From: Paenibacillus sp. HWE-109
GTDB taxonomy: Bacteria > Bacillota > Bacilli > Paenibacillales > NBRC-103111
Assembly (NCBI RefSeq): GCF_022163125.1
Contig: NZ_CP091881.1
Span: 3,472,001 to 3,536,000 of the forward strand
DNA length: 64,000 nt
Direction: 5' to 3'
Shown here: one piece after another, positions 1 through 7,664 of the stretch
Numbering within the stretch: position 1 is the stretch's first letter
How the letters are laid out: every line of letters begins with the position of its first letter
Program-made: the position numbers and the translations under genes
Notes under the pieces: model-generated
The model's database searches: none
Told to the model about the DNA's origin: nothing
Seen by the model: the letters and a program-made list of their open reading frames with translations, nothing else

Positions 1-758
1 CTCTCCTTGAACTCCAGCCAATTCCTTTTGCGAGCTTGATAACGCTCAATTGTCGTCTTGTCCGGATTAATATAAAGTGTACCTTCTTGACCATCGATGA
101 TCAAGAAATCGCCATTTTGAATGGGTCTCAGCAGCTTTCCTTCCAACCCAAGCACATAAGGGACGGACATCGCTCTTGCCATAATAGAAACATGCGAATG
201 CGTGCCACCGAGAATCGTTAGCAGTCCCAGTACTTTCGTTGGATCCAGATGCGCTAGTTGCGATGGTGTAAGTTCTTTGGCCACTAATATGTAAGGATGA
301 TCAATCGGAGGCACGGTTGTGCTTGTATCCCCTAGCAAATGCTTGAGCAGCCTGTTGCCGACATCCTTGATATCCAGCGCCCGTTCTTTCATGTATTCAT
401 CATCAATCATATTAAACATACTGACAAACTTGTCGATGACTTCCTTGACAGCAACTTCAGCCGCCTTGTACTGCAATTCTATAATGCCTTGAATCTCATT
501 CATAAAGATAGGATCTTCCAGGATCGCTAAATGAGCATCAAATATATACGCTTGATCCTGTCCGACGACTTCTTTGATCTCCTGCTTGATCAGCTCAAGC
601 TCATCTTTGGACGAGCGAATCCCATCATATAACCGCTCAAATTCGTAAGCCAAATCGGTAACATCGATCATTTTCTCAGGAAAATCCCACTCCCAGGTAG
701 GAATGACAAAAGCCTGACCCATCGCAATCCCTGATGACGCGCCTATTCCTCTGATCAT
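1..758 (-). CDS. ptsI: Phosphoenolpyruvate-protein phosphotransferase (PTS enzyme I), 5' part only
   Basis: The N-terminal ~252 residues of cytoplasmic enzyme I, which takes phosphate from PEP and passes it to HPr at the head of the sugar phosphotransferase system. The protein opens MIRGIGASSGIAMG, the usual start of the family, and the phospho-histidine loop reads GGTHSHVSIMARA near residue 200. The C-terminal PEP-binding half lies beyond the left edge. The ATG shares an ATGA overlap with the stop of the upstream IICBA gene, so the two are probably co-transcribed and translationally coupled. No HPr gene lies between them, unlike the ptsGHI order of Bacillus subtilis. The family assignment is secure from length and motifs; the truncation is only the window edge. 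Confidence 0.95.
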   Translation of the reverse strand, partial: MIRGIGASSGIAMGQAFVIPTWEWDFPEKMIDVTDLAYEFERLYDGIRSSKDELELIKQEIKEVVGQDQAYIFDAHLAILEDPIFMNEIQGIIELQYKAAEVAVKEVIDKFVSMFNMIDDEYMKERALDIKDVGNRLLKHLLGDTSTTVPPIDHPYILVAKELTPSQLAHLDPTKVLGLLTILGGTHSHVSIMARAMSVPYVLGLEGKLLRPIQNGDFLIIDGQEGTLYINPDKTTIERYQARKRNWLEFKE

Positions 759-2644
759 CCGTTCGTCCCCCCCGTAGATTTAGTAGGCTTTAAGACAACG
801 GACATGACAGAACCTTGGCCTTTTTTGACAGTTTTGAACGGAGCAAAGCTCCAGGACTTCACCAGATCCGGATTCGTGACAATCATCGGTGTCGCCAAGG
901 ATGAGGCAAATTTCTTCACCTTATTATAATTAAACTTAATCAAGAGCTGTCCTGCCTCTACCTTGTCCCCTTCTTTCACAACGGCATTGAAGCATTTGCC
1001 TGGCAAACTGGATGTATCAATCCCGATATGCAGTAAGACTTCAAGGCCTTCCTCCGTCAAAATACCGAGCGCATGCATAGTCGGATAGATGTGCATTATG
1101 GTGCCAGCCACAGGAGAAACCAACTCTCCTTTTTCAGGAATGAAAGCAACACCATTACCGACCAAGCGCGAGGCAAAAATGCGGTCAGGCACTTCCTCGA
1201 TGGGGATCATGCGACCTTGCATAGGGGAAGTGAACAGCACAACATGGATGTCTTTGCGCAATACTTTCATGATTTCTTCACGAATCAACTCTGAGAATGT
1301 TCCGAACACGACCTGAACATTGCCTCCTCCAAGTCGAATGACGCCTGCTGCTCCTAAGTGTCGTAATGCCGTGATGTCCATCAAACGATCATTGACAAGT
1401 GTAAGTCGCAATCTGGTAATGCAGGCCTCAATCTTCTTAATATTGTCTTTCCCGCCGAGTGCTTGCAAAATAAGGGGGGATCGATAAGGAATATCACCCG
1501 CCCATTCTTCTAATGAAGAACCTTCTTCCCTGCCTGGTGTAGGAATTTGAAACCGCCGGATCGCCCATCGAAACAAGAAATAATAGAGTAACCCATAGAC
1601 TAAGCCAATCGGTATCAAAAGCAAGCCATTGTGTGATAAATGCAAATTAATGATGTAGTCAATGGCACCCGCGGAATAAGAAAAACCATGCTGAATATGC
1701 AGTTCATAAGCTAACCACATCGCCGCACCTGATAAAATAGCATGAATCACAAATAAATAAGGTGCGACAAAAAGAAAGGCAAATTCAATGGGCTCCGTCA
1801 CACCCGTCAAAAAAGAAGCAAGTGCGGCTGTCAGAAAAGTGGCTTTAATCTTAGGTTTGAGATCCTCCCGCGCTTCGCCAATTATGGCAAACGCGATGGC
1901 AGGAAGCGCAAACATCATGATTGGATATAAGCCCGCCATATACGTACCAGCCGTTGGGTCTCCCGCAAAATAACGCGGCAAATCACCATAGGCCATATGA
2001 CCGGTCGGGGTCTCGTAGGCACCAACCTGAAACCAGAAGAAATTGTTCAGAATATGATGCAAGCCTGAGGGAACCAGCAGGCGATGAGCAATCCCATAAA
2101 CAAAAGCGCCAAAGCCGCCAAATCCAAGCAACCAGCTGGATAGCTTCCCCATAGCCAATTCCAAGTAAGGACCTATAGCGATCATGATATAGGAAACCAC
2201 TAACGTAGAAAGTCCCATAATGAGAGGCACCATGCGGGGTCCGCCAAAAAATTGTATGTACTCCGGGAGCTTAATTTCCTTGCAGCGATGATAAATAATG
2301 GCAGCTAGTAACCCAATTAGTATTCCGCCTGACACACCCAATTGAAATTGCGAGCCTAGCGCATGCTCGATAAGCCTCGTGAACATGAAATAGCCAAGCA
2401 TGGCTGAAAGTCCAGCAATCCCTGCGCTTTCCGTCAGGCCAAGCGCCACACCAACAGCGAATATAATCGGTATATAATCAAAGACTGTATTCCCAGCTAG
2501 CAGCAGCATATCCCCGAAGCCGGATGCATGAATGACATCCCAAGGCAAATCCCCTAGGCGAAGCAGCACAGCAGCAATAGGAAGCGCAATGGTGGGCAGC
2601 ATTAAAGAGCGGCCAAGCTGTTGTAAGTTCCCCATCCAGTTCAA
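755..2644 (-). CDS. PTS transporter subunit IICBA, glucose/N-acetylglucosamine family
   Basis: Membrane permease that imports and phosphorylates a hexose; glucose, GlcNAc or a related sugar cannot be told apart by eye. Domain order is IIC (about the first 400 residues, many hydrophobic segments, start MGNLQQLGRSLMLP), IIB with phospho-Cys in EACITRLRL, then IIA with phospho-His in LLHIGIDT. I place the start at TTG 2644 (629 residues): it follows AGGAGG by 10 nt. The ATG at 2698 would lie only about 9 nt after the predicted transcription start and has no ribosome binding site. Downstream ptsI overlaps by ATGA. A strong promoter (2714-2742) and an 18-bp palindrome (2665-2682) precede it. Confidence 0.93.
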   Translation of the reverse strand: MNWMGNLQQLGRSLMLPTIALPIAAVLLRLGDLPWDVIHASGFGDMLLLAGNTVFDYIPIIFAVGVALGLTESAGIAGLSAMLGYFMFTRLIEHALGSQFQLGVSGGILIGLLAAIIYHRCKEIKLPEYIQFFGGPRMVPLIMGLSTLVVSYIMIAIGPYLELAMGKLSSWLLGFGGFGAFVYGIAHRLLVPSGLHHILNNFFWFQVGAYETPTGHMAYGDLPRYFAGDPTAGTYMAGLYPIMMFALPAIAFAIIGEAREDLKPKIKATFLTAALASFLTGVTEPIEFAFLFVAPYLFVIHAILSGAAMWLAYELHIQHGFSYSAGAIDYIINLHLSHNGLLLIPIGLVYGLLYYFLFRWAIRRFQIPTPGREEGSSLEEWAGDIPYRSPLILQALGGKDNIKKIEACITRLRLTLVNDRLMDITALRHLGAAGVIRLGGGNVQVVFGTFSELIREEIMKVLRKDIHVVLFTSPMQGRMIPIEEVPDRIFASRLVGNGVAFIPEKGELVSPVAGTIMHIYPTMHALGILTEEGLEVLLHIGIDTSSLPGKCFNAVVKEGDKVEAGQLLIKFNYNKVKKFASSLATPMIVTNPDLVKSWSFAPFKTVKKGQGSVMSVVLKPTKSTGGTNG

Positions 2645-2664
2645 ACGTATGCTACCTCCTAAAC

Positions 2665-2682
2665 GTTTTGCTTTAGCAAAAC
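2665..2682. promoter_or_regulatory. Perfect 8+2+8 palindrome in the leader of the PTS operon
   Basis: GTTTTGCT-TT-AGCAAAAC is a perfect inverted repeat with a 2-bp centre. It lies between the predicted transcription start (about 2707) and the AGGAGG of the IICBA gene. A 2-nt loop is too tight for RNA, so a DNA operator for a dimeric repressor is more likely than a hairpin. It does not match the cre consensus or a GlcT-type antiterminator target as I know them. The regulator is not identified. Confidence 0.5.
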
Positions 2683-2713
2683 TGACATCGTAAACCAAAG
2701 CTTCTCATATCAA

Positions 2714-2742
2714 ATCGTAAAGCTTGTTCGCTTGTTTGTCAA
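2714..2742 (-). promoter_or_regulatory. Sigma-A-type promoter of the IICBA-ptsI operon
   Basis: On the minus strand TTGACA (2742-2737), a 17-bp spacer and TACGAT (2719-2714) form a near-consensus vegetative promoter. Predicted start is about 2707. The -35 overlaps the T-rich tail of the terminator of the upstream gene. Confidence 0.75.
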
Positions 2743-2775
2743 AACAAAATAAGCAGGTCGAAGATCGACCTGCTT
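2740..2775 (-). terminator. Intrinsic terminator after the prion-like protein gene
   Basis: An 11-bp perfect stem (AAGCAGGTCGA / TCGACCTGCTT, 2751-2775) with a 3-nt loop is followed on the minus strand by ATTTTGTTTTG. It ends the transcript of the gene at 2803-3537. Confidence 0.85.
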
Positions 2776-2802
2776 ATGGACAACTACGAATCGCAAGTGC
2801 GA

Positions 2803-3537
2803 TTAGTAAGAGGAATTATATCCGTATTGCTGCCCAATTCCTGAATTGTTAAATGTTGGAGAGAAAGATTGAATCCCTTGTTGTTGCTGGTAGCTTTGCT
2901 GAGGCGCTGCTTGTTGAGCACCATACCCAGATTGGAAGGACTGTTGCGATGGCGTCGACGAATCGCTTCTCAGGTAAGCATCATGACCTGGTTGATTGCC
3001 GCGATAGTTCGCCGTATGGTAAGCATTCGGAGAAACACTTGCTTGCCCATATGTTTGGTTGGATTGCATCGAATTGCCATATTGCGTTGGCGCGTAAGAA
3101 TGTTGTGTCGCAGCATATCCGTATTGTTGAGTCGGCTGTGAATTATAAGAGCTATTCATACCGCTTGTGGAAGCATAGCCGCCAACTTGGTAACTCGTTT
3201 GTTGTTGTTGAGAAGGTGTTGAGGAGTCACTGCGCAAATAAGCATCATGACCTGGTTGATTCCCACGATAATTAGCTGTGTGGAAAGCATCCGGCGATGG
3301 TGCTTGGCTGTAAGATTGCGTTGATTGCTGGATTGGGTTTTGCTGGCTGTAGAAAGATTGCACAAAACCTGAAGGTTGGAACTGTTTTTGATAACCTTGA
3401 TACTGCGTATTGTTGCCTTGATATTGCGAAGTCGAGGCTTGATACCCCTGTGTGCCTTGGGAACCTTGAATGCCTTGAGAAGCATTCCCATAAGATGAAG
3501 CACCGTAACTGTTAAAGTTATTGTTATTGTTATACAT
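2803..3537 (-). CDS. Low-complexity Q/S/Y/N/G-rich protein with a duplicated 26-residue motif
   Basis: I do not recognise the family. The 244-residue protein has a composition like prion-like domains: almost all Gln, Ser, Tyr, Asn, Gly and Thr, with few charged or aliphatic residues. It lacks a signal peptide and membrane segments. A well-conserved motif occurs twice (about residues 86-111 and 174-199): YHTANYRGNQPGHDAYLR followed by SDSSTPSQQ. The motif is the only part rich in charged residues, so it is probably the functional element, with low-complexity linkers between. GAGGAGG precedes the ATG by 9 nt and a strong terminator follows, so it is a stand-alone transcript. A spore coat or extracellular-matrix role is possible but unproven. 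Confidence 0.85.
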   Translation of the reverse strand: MYNNNNNFNSYGASSYGNASQGIQGSQGTQGYQASTSQYQGNNTQYQGYQKQFQPSGFVQSFYSQQNPIQQSTQSYSQAPSPDAFHTANYRGNQPGHDAYLRSDSSTPSQQQQTSYQVGGYASTSGMNSSYNSQPTQQYGYAATQHSYAPTQYGNSMQSNQTYGQASVSPNAYHTANYRGNQPGHDAYLRSDSSTPSQQSFQSGYGAQQAAPQQSYQQQQGIQSFSPTFNNSGIGQQYGYNSSY

Positions 3538-3677
3538 GTGTAAAATCCTCCTCAGAAATCATTATTTGGGCGCCTCTTTTTGGAGCCTTTTTTATTCTCT
3601 CCGGTTGTTGATTTTTTATTAATGGAAGCCTATGGGATATTGTCGTCCATGGATTACATACTTTCTATACACATAAA

Positions 3678-3706
3678 TTGACTATGTATCTGGGGTGTGA
3701 CATAAT
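3678..3706 (+). promoter_or_regulatory. Sigma-A-type promoter of the FAD protein gene
   Basis: TTGACT (3678-3683), a 17-bp spacer and CATAAT (3701-3706), 39 bp before the chosen ATG. Confidence 0.65.
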
Positions 3707-3744
3707 CCAATTGTACGTATTCTTTTCGAGGAGGAATGACCCCA

Positions 3745-4311
3745 ATGGCATATGATGTAATTATTATTGGCGCAGGTCCCGCGGGGGCTAGTGCAGCCTT
3801 ATTCACATCCAAAGCAGGCAAAAAAACACTTGTTATTGACAATGATCAGAGCGTTACCAAACGAGCATGGATTGAAAATCATTACGGTGTTGAAGAGATC
3901 ACAGGACCCAATTTGGTGGAAATCGGTAAGAAGCAAGCCACGAAATTCGGAACAGAATTCGTACAAGGCAAAGCTACAACCCTAACCTCAACGGATGCAG
4001 GGTATCAAATAACGACCGATAATGGTACATACGAAGGTACACATATTATTCTGGCAACAGGGCTTTCCACCGAGCTTGCTGAAGCAGCAGGTATCCAAAC
4101 GAAACCTGGCACAGAACCACGTATCAAAACGGTTATTGATGCTGATGCCCAAGGTCAAAGCAGCCTCAAAGGCGTCTGGGCAGCAGGAACGATTGCTGGT
4201 GTGAGCATGCATACGATCATTACTGCTGGTGACGGCGCTAAAGTTGCTATTAATGTGATAAGTGAGCTCAATGGTGCCCGCTATGTAGATCATGATGTAC
4301 TAAAATCCTAA
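3745..4311 (+). CDS. Minimal FAD-dependent (thioredoxin-reductase-like) oxidoreductase
   Basis: A 188-residue flavoprotein with the N-terminal dinucleotide-binding signature VIIIGAGPAGASAAL, a central ILATG motif and the C-terminal flavin-contacting segment GVWAAGTIAG. It therefore keeps the two halves of the FAD domain of thioredoxin-reductase-like enzymes but has no inserted NAD(P)H domain and no CxxC disulfide pair; typical reductases are about 310 residues. The start is ATG 3745 because AGGAGG (3729-3734) sits 10 nt upstream, while the ATG at 3736 would be only 1 nt away. It has its own promoter. The reductant and substrate are unknown; an electron donor in trans is likely if the enzyme is active. 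Confidence 0.85.
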   Translation: MAYDVIIIGAGPAGASAALFTSKAGKKTLVIDNDQSVTKRAWIENHYGVEEITGPNLVEIGKKQATKFGTEFVQGKATTLTSTDAGYQITTDNGTYEGTHIILATGLSTELAEAAGIQTKPGTEPRIKTVIDADAQGQSSLKGVWAAGTIAGVSMHTIITAGDGAKVAINVISELNGARYVDHDVLKS

Positions 4312-4329
4312 TCTTTATTACTAAAAAGC

Positions 4330-4580
4330 CGTTTTGCCTCTTGAGAATTCAACCTCTTATTAGAGGAAACCCCAGTAAGGGGAACTCAAGTACGCTATCT
4401 AGACAAATAACAGCGATGCGAGGGGCATAGCGGAACTACAGGGTCTTAGATCCGCGAAAAGCGCTGAATTTCCAATCAAACAGCAAAATAGCGGACTGCA
4501 GTTCCCTCACCCCCGCGATAATGCCACTTTTTGCTAGATTAGCGGACCGTAGTTCCCTTATCTTCGCGCGAGGCAGCCGG
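4330..4580 (+). repeat. Intergenic repeat family Y, copy 1
   Basis: This gene-free stretch aligns by eye with the reverse complement of 28619-28862 over about 240 bp. Shared landmarks in order are AACCTCTTA, AGGGGAACTCA, ACGCTAT, GCGGAACTACA.GGTCT, CAAACAGCAAAATAGCG and two GTAGTTCCCT-type boxes. Within each copy GGAACTACAG and CTGYAGTTCC are inverted with respect to each other, so the RNA could fold. No coding frame is conserved. It is a dispersed intergenic repeat, not an insertion sequence. Confidence 0.75.
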
Positions 4581-4620
4581 AGTAACCACGTTCAATCCAA
4601 AACATATAAACTGTTATATA

Positions 4621-4672
4621 AAAAACCGCTTCTCTCTTACCCGATTGGGTAAAAGAAAAGCGGTTTTCATTT
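4621..4672. terminator. Bidirectional intrinsic terminator
   Basis: AAAACCGCTT (4622-4631) pairs with AAGCGGTTTT (4658-4667), with an inner TTACCC/GGGTAA pairing. A-rich and T-rich flanks make it work in both directions, closing the FAD protein transcript and the minus-strand operon that ends at 4690. Confidence 0.75.
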
Positions 4673-4689
4673 TGCCATAACAGCGCACA

Positions 4690-5115
4690 TTAGTTATTTC
4701 TGGGATTCAAAATAGCATCTTCCACTTTAATGCAGCGGTCCATGATGACTTCAAGCCCACCTTCAGAAGCAATACGAGCTGCCTCTTCATTCACGATCTC
4801 CAGTTGAAGCCAAAAAACCTTGGCTTTGATCTTCACCGCTTCTTCCGCGACAGGTACAACTTGATCGGCACGGCGGAAGACATTGACGATGTCGACAGGC
4901 TCGGGAATGTCGGATAAAGTGGCATAGCACTTCTCGCCCAGAATTTCTGTGGCATTCGGATTCACAGGAATAATCCGGTATCCTCTGCTCTGCATAGCCG
5001 CGGAAACCATATACGACGTGCGATCCGCTTTATCAGACAAACCAACGACCGCGATATTGCCGGCGCTTGCCAATATTTCTTTGATATGCTCTCTGGACGG
5101 ATTTTCGAAAGACAT
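4690..5115 (-). CDS. CoA-binding domain protein (YccU/YneT family)
   Basis: A 141-residue single-domain Rossmann protein of the CoA_binding_2 family. Visible signatures are NIAVVGLSDKADRTSYMV near the N-terminus, GYRIIPVNPNATEILGEKCYATLSD cut here by family spacing, and VDIVNVFRRADQV in the middle, followed by FWLQLEI and the conserved DRCIKVE end. Members bind coenzyme A; no enzymatic activity is firmly established. It is the last gene of a minus-strand run with the C39 peptidase, aroA and two crcB genes, 11 bp downstream of the peptidase. Confidence 0.88.
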   Translation of the reverse strand: MSFENPSREHIKEILASAGNIAVVGLSDKADRTSYMVSAAMQSRGYRIIPVNPNATEILGEKCYATLSDIPEPVDIVNVFRRADQVVPVAEEAVKIKAKVFWLQLEIVNEEAARIASEGGLEVIMDRCIKVEDAILNPRNN

Positions 5116-5126
5116 ATGCTTCCCTC

Positions 5127-5945
5127 CTATTTTTTCAAATATGTCAAACCTTGTTTCCCCATAGCGGTCCAGCTCTCAATAAACTGGGCTTTATTAACCT
5201 GCACCTGTTTTTTGCCGCTTAGCGGATCATTTAAGTATACATTATTCTCATCATACCCCACCAATAATACAGCATGTTCGGCATATGTTGTTTTGAGCGG
5301 ACCTGTTGGCGTCTCCCAGGTTACCCATTTGTATGGAATGTTGAAATCAATGGTCGTCCAAGCAATAACCGGTATATCCCTGGCAATCTGCTGCTCGTAC
5401 ATGTCAAAAGATTCACCTGTAATATCGATAGCTTGCGGCATATAGTGCTTCAGCAAGGGAAAAAGTCCCGAGTGATAGATGCCAAAACCTCTCGTCTTCC
5501 GGGTCACATCTCCGACAAATCCTGTGTTCGGATTGCCCCATGAGGCAATTGAACCATCTGCGTTCAAGGTCGCCGGCGTCTCGTCTTTGGGCATCTCGGC
5601 CGCGAGGTCCATTTTATTTTTGGCAATGCCTGCGTAATTCAGCAGCATCGTCAAGCTTGTAATCTCACAACCCGCCGGAAGTTCAGGGAGTTGAGCAAAC
5701 ACTGGCGCATCAATCATTGCGGATTTCTTGATCTCGGCAACTGGTGTCGGCGCAGCCGTTTGGGCGGCTTTGACTGCTGCTGTTGGTGTGGCGATTATTG
5801 CGGTGGGACTGGAAGCAAAAATAGCCGGCTCCTTGCCCGTCGCTTTGGCATATAGCAAAACAGCGAACACACTGCTGGCAAACACGAGCCCCCCAACGAG
5901 GAAAAAGCCAAACGTCACCTTCAATCCCTGCCAAATAATCTTCAT
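5127..5945 (-). CDS. Membrane-anchored C39-type cysteine peptidase
   Basis: A 272-residue protein with an N-terminal membrane segment (VTFGFFLVGGLVFASSVFAV), an Ala/Thr/Pro-rich linker and a Peptidase_C39_2 domain. The catalytic Cys is in LPAGCEITSLTMLL, the His in HAVLLVGYD and the Asp in VYLNDPLSG, so it should be active outside the membrane. I start at ATG 5945, behind GGTGAG; an in-frame GTG at 5987 would overlap the aroA stop. Unlike bacteriocin-exporter C39 domains it is not fused to an ABC transporter. The substrate is unknown. It sits between aroA and the CoA-binding gene, probably in one operon. Confidence 0.87.
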   Translation of the reverse strand: MKIIWQGLKVTFGFFLVGGLVFASSVFAVLLYAKATGKEPAIFASSPTAIIATPTAAVKAAQTAAPTPVAEIKKSAMIDAPVFAQLPELPAGCEITSLTMLLNYAGIAKNKMDLAAEMPKDETPATLNADGSIASWGNPNTGFVGDVTRKTRGFGIYHSGLFPLLKHYMPQAIDITGESFDMYEQQIARDIPVIAWTTIDFNIPYKWVTWETPTGPLKTTYAEHAVLLVGYDENNVYLNDPLSGKKQVQVNKAQFIESWTAMGKQGLTYLKK

Positions 5946-5979
5946 GCTGATCTCACCCGTTCGTTGTATTGAGAATCTC

Positions 5980-7275
5980 TTACTCACTCACAAGTTCAAC
6001 CTGAGCACCAATCGAACGCAAATGGTCAAAATATTGCGGGTAAGATTTGGCTACATGATGGGCATCATGAATAATCAAACCTTGCTCGGAACGAAGACCA
6101 ACGACAGTTAAAGCCATAATCACACGATGATCGAAATGGGCATTAATTTCGACACCGCCTGGTACGCCTTGTGGTTTGCCGTGCACAATAATCTCGCTTT
6201 GGCGTTCTTCCACATCAGCACCGGCTTTACGCAGTTCGTTCAAATAATCGGTAATTCGGTCGCACTCTTTATATCTTAAATTTTCGACGTTATAGAACCG
6301 GGAAGTCCCTTCCGCGAACACTGCTGCGGCTACCATAGCCAGCACCGCATCCGTGAAGTGATCACCGTCAAATTCCCCTGCAATCAGCTTCTGATTGCCG
6401 CGAACATGCACAACACCTTCTTCATGCGTTAAGTTCACGCCCATCGCGCGCAAGACGTCCACACAAGCTTTCTCACCTTGTTTGCTGTTCTCCTCAAGAC
6501 GAAGTACACGGACATCTGAATTCGTCACAGCAGCAGCGGCCAAAATGGCAGCAGACCCAGGGTAATCCCCTTGAATGACATATTCCTTAGCTTGATAGGA
6601 CTGTCTGCCCGGTATGCGGTAATGCATTAGGTCTTCACTTGCATGAACGACAATACCCGCCTGCGCTAAAACTTCCAGCGTTTGGCCAACAATGATTTTG
6701 GACTTCAAGTCATGCAAGACTTCAATCTCGCTGTCTTCTTCAAGCAACGGTGTCATGAATAAAAGAGAACTTAGGAATTGGGAGCTGACATTGCCAGAAA
6801 CGGTTAATTTGCCGCCGCGTGGTTGTCCCCCTTTAATAGTTATCGGCAGACGACCGTTAGAATGTTGCACTTCCACACCCATTTGCTGCAAAGTATCAAT
6901 TAAATCATCATGTGGACGTTTACCCAGCGATTCCGGGTACGTATTAACGAAGGTCAAATCCGGACAAAAAGCAGCTGTAGACATCAAAAACCGCAGAACA
7001 GCGCCGGCATTTCCCACATTTAACTCAGAAACATGCTTAGGATGTTTGCCGAAGCCTGTGATAACGATTTTCTCATCATCTTCTTCAATAATGGCACCTA
7101 AATCACGGACACAACGTCTCATTGCATCACTATCTTCACTATGAGCCGGATAATAAATGGTGCTTGTCCCATCTGCGAGTGCTCCGATTAACAAATAACG
7201 GGTCGTGTAGTTTTTCGAGGATAATGCATTGATTTCCCCTTGAAGCTGGGAAGTTGGTTTGACGATGGCTTTCAT
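5980..7275 (-). CDS. aroA: 3-phosphoshikimate 1-carboxyvinyltransferase (EPSP synthase)
   Basis: The sixth step of the shikimate pathway, joining shikimate-3-phosphate and PEP. From ATG 7275 (behind AAGGAG) the protein is 431 residues, the normal length; the longer frame upstream is unused. Substrate-binding Lys and Arg are seen in LSSKNYTTRY near the start. Later come VGNAGAVLRFL, LGKRPHDDLI, NVSSQFLSSLL, and the C-terminal RYKECDRI and DHRVIMAL. The PEP-loop reads NAGAVLR where classical enzymes have NAGTxxR, so it is a divergent class. It lies 26 bp after crcB; shikimate kinase is 1.2 kb away in its own unit. Confidence 0.93.
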   Translation of the reverse strand: MKAIVKPTSQLQGEINALSSKNYTTRYLLIGALADGTSTIYYPAHSEDSDAMRRCVRDLGAIIEEDDEKIVITGFGKHPKHVSELNVGNAGAVLRFLMSTAAFCPDLTFVNTYPESLGKRPHDDLIDTLQQMGVEVQHSNGRLPITIKGGQPRGGKLTVSGNVSSQFLSSLLFMTPLLEEDSEIEVLHDLKSKIIVGQTLEVLAQAGIVVHASEDLMHYRIPGRQSYQAKEYVIQGDYPGSAAILAAAAVTNSDVRVLRLEENSKQGEKACVDVLRAMGVNLTHEEGVVHVRGNQKLIAGEFDGDHFTDAVLAMVAAAVFAEGTSRFYNVENLRYKECDRITDYLNELRKAGADVEERQSEIIVHGKPQGVPGGVEINAHFDHRVIMALTVVGLRSEQGLIIHDAHHVAKSYPQYFDHLRSIGAQVELVSE

Positions 7276-7301
7276 GTCGTTGATAACTCCTTCGTAAGTG
7301 T

Positions 7302-7664
7302 TTATATGTAATATCCGATGAAGGTAAGTAGAATTCCACCGGTATAACTGAGCAAGGTATACAGCATCAAAACCTTCCATTGACCTGCTAGCAGCAATTT
7401 CATACATTCTAGATTCATCGTTGAAAATGTCGTGAAAGCGCCCATAAAACCTGTGCCGATCAAAAGTTTCCAATTGTCATAAGCATGGTATTTCATGAGG
7501 ATTCCAATCAGAAAACTGCCCAAAAGATTTATTGTCAGTGTACCATACGGAATAGAACTTGGGAACCTTCTGCTCAGGTAACTCCCTAGTTGAAAACGGC
7601 ATATCGCACCGAAAAATCCACCAAAACTCACCAAACACATCGCCCATATCCACATAAATGTCAA
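7302..7664 (-). CDS. crcB: Fluoride exporter CrcB/Fluc, second subunit
   Basis: A 120-residue, four-helix fluoride channel protein. The family signatures GGFFGAICRF and TINLLGSFLIG, and TGFMGAFTTFSTM, carry the conserved Arg, Asn and Phe-box residues of the pore. The start is TTG 7664, 8 nt after a GGGGG ribosome binding site and overlapping the upstream stop as TTGA. Paired crcB genes are usual in Bacillales and are thought to make a heterodimeric dual-topology channel in the membrane. Confidence 0.93.
   Translation of the reverse strand: MTFMWIWAMCLVSFGGFFGAICRFQLGSYLSRRFPSSIPYGTLTINLLGSFLIGILMKYHAYDNWKLLIGTGFMGAFTTFSTMNLECMKLLLAGQWKVLMLYTLLSYTGGILLTFIGYYI

Noticed and set aside
2853..3275. 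Plus-strand frame (140 residues) opposite the prion-like gene
   Set aside because: Result of the low-complexity codons on the other strand; no start signal.
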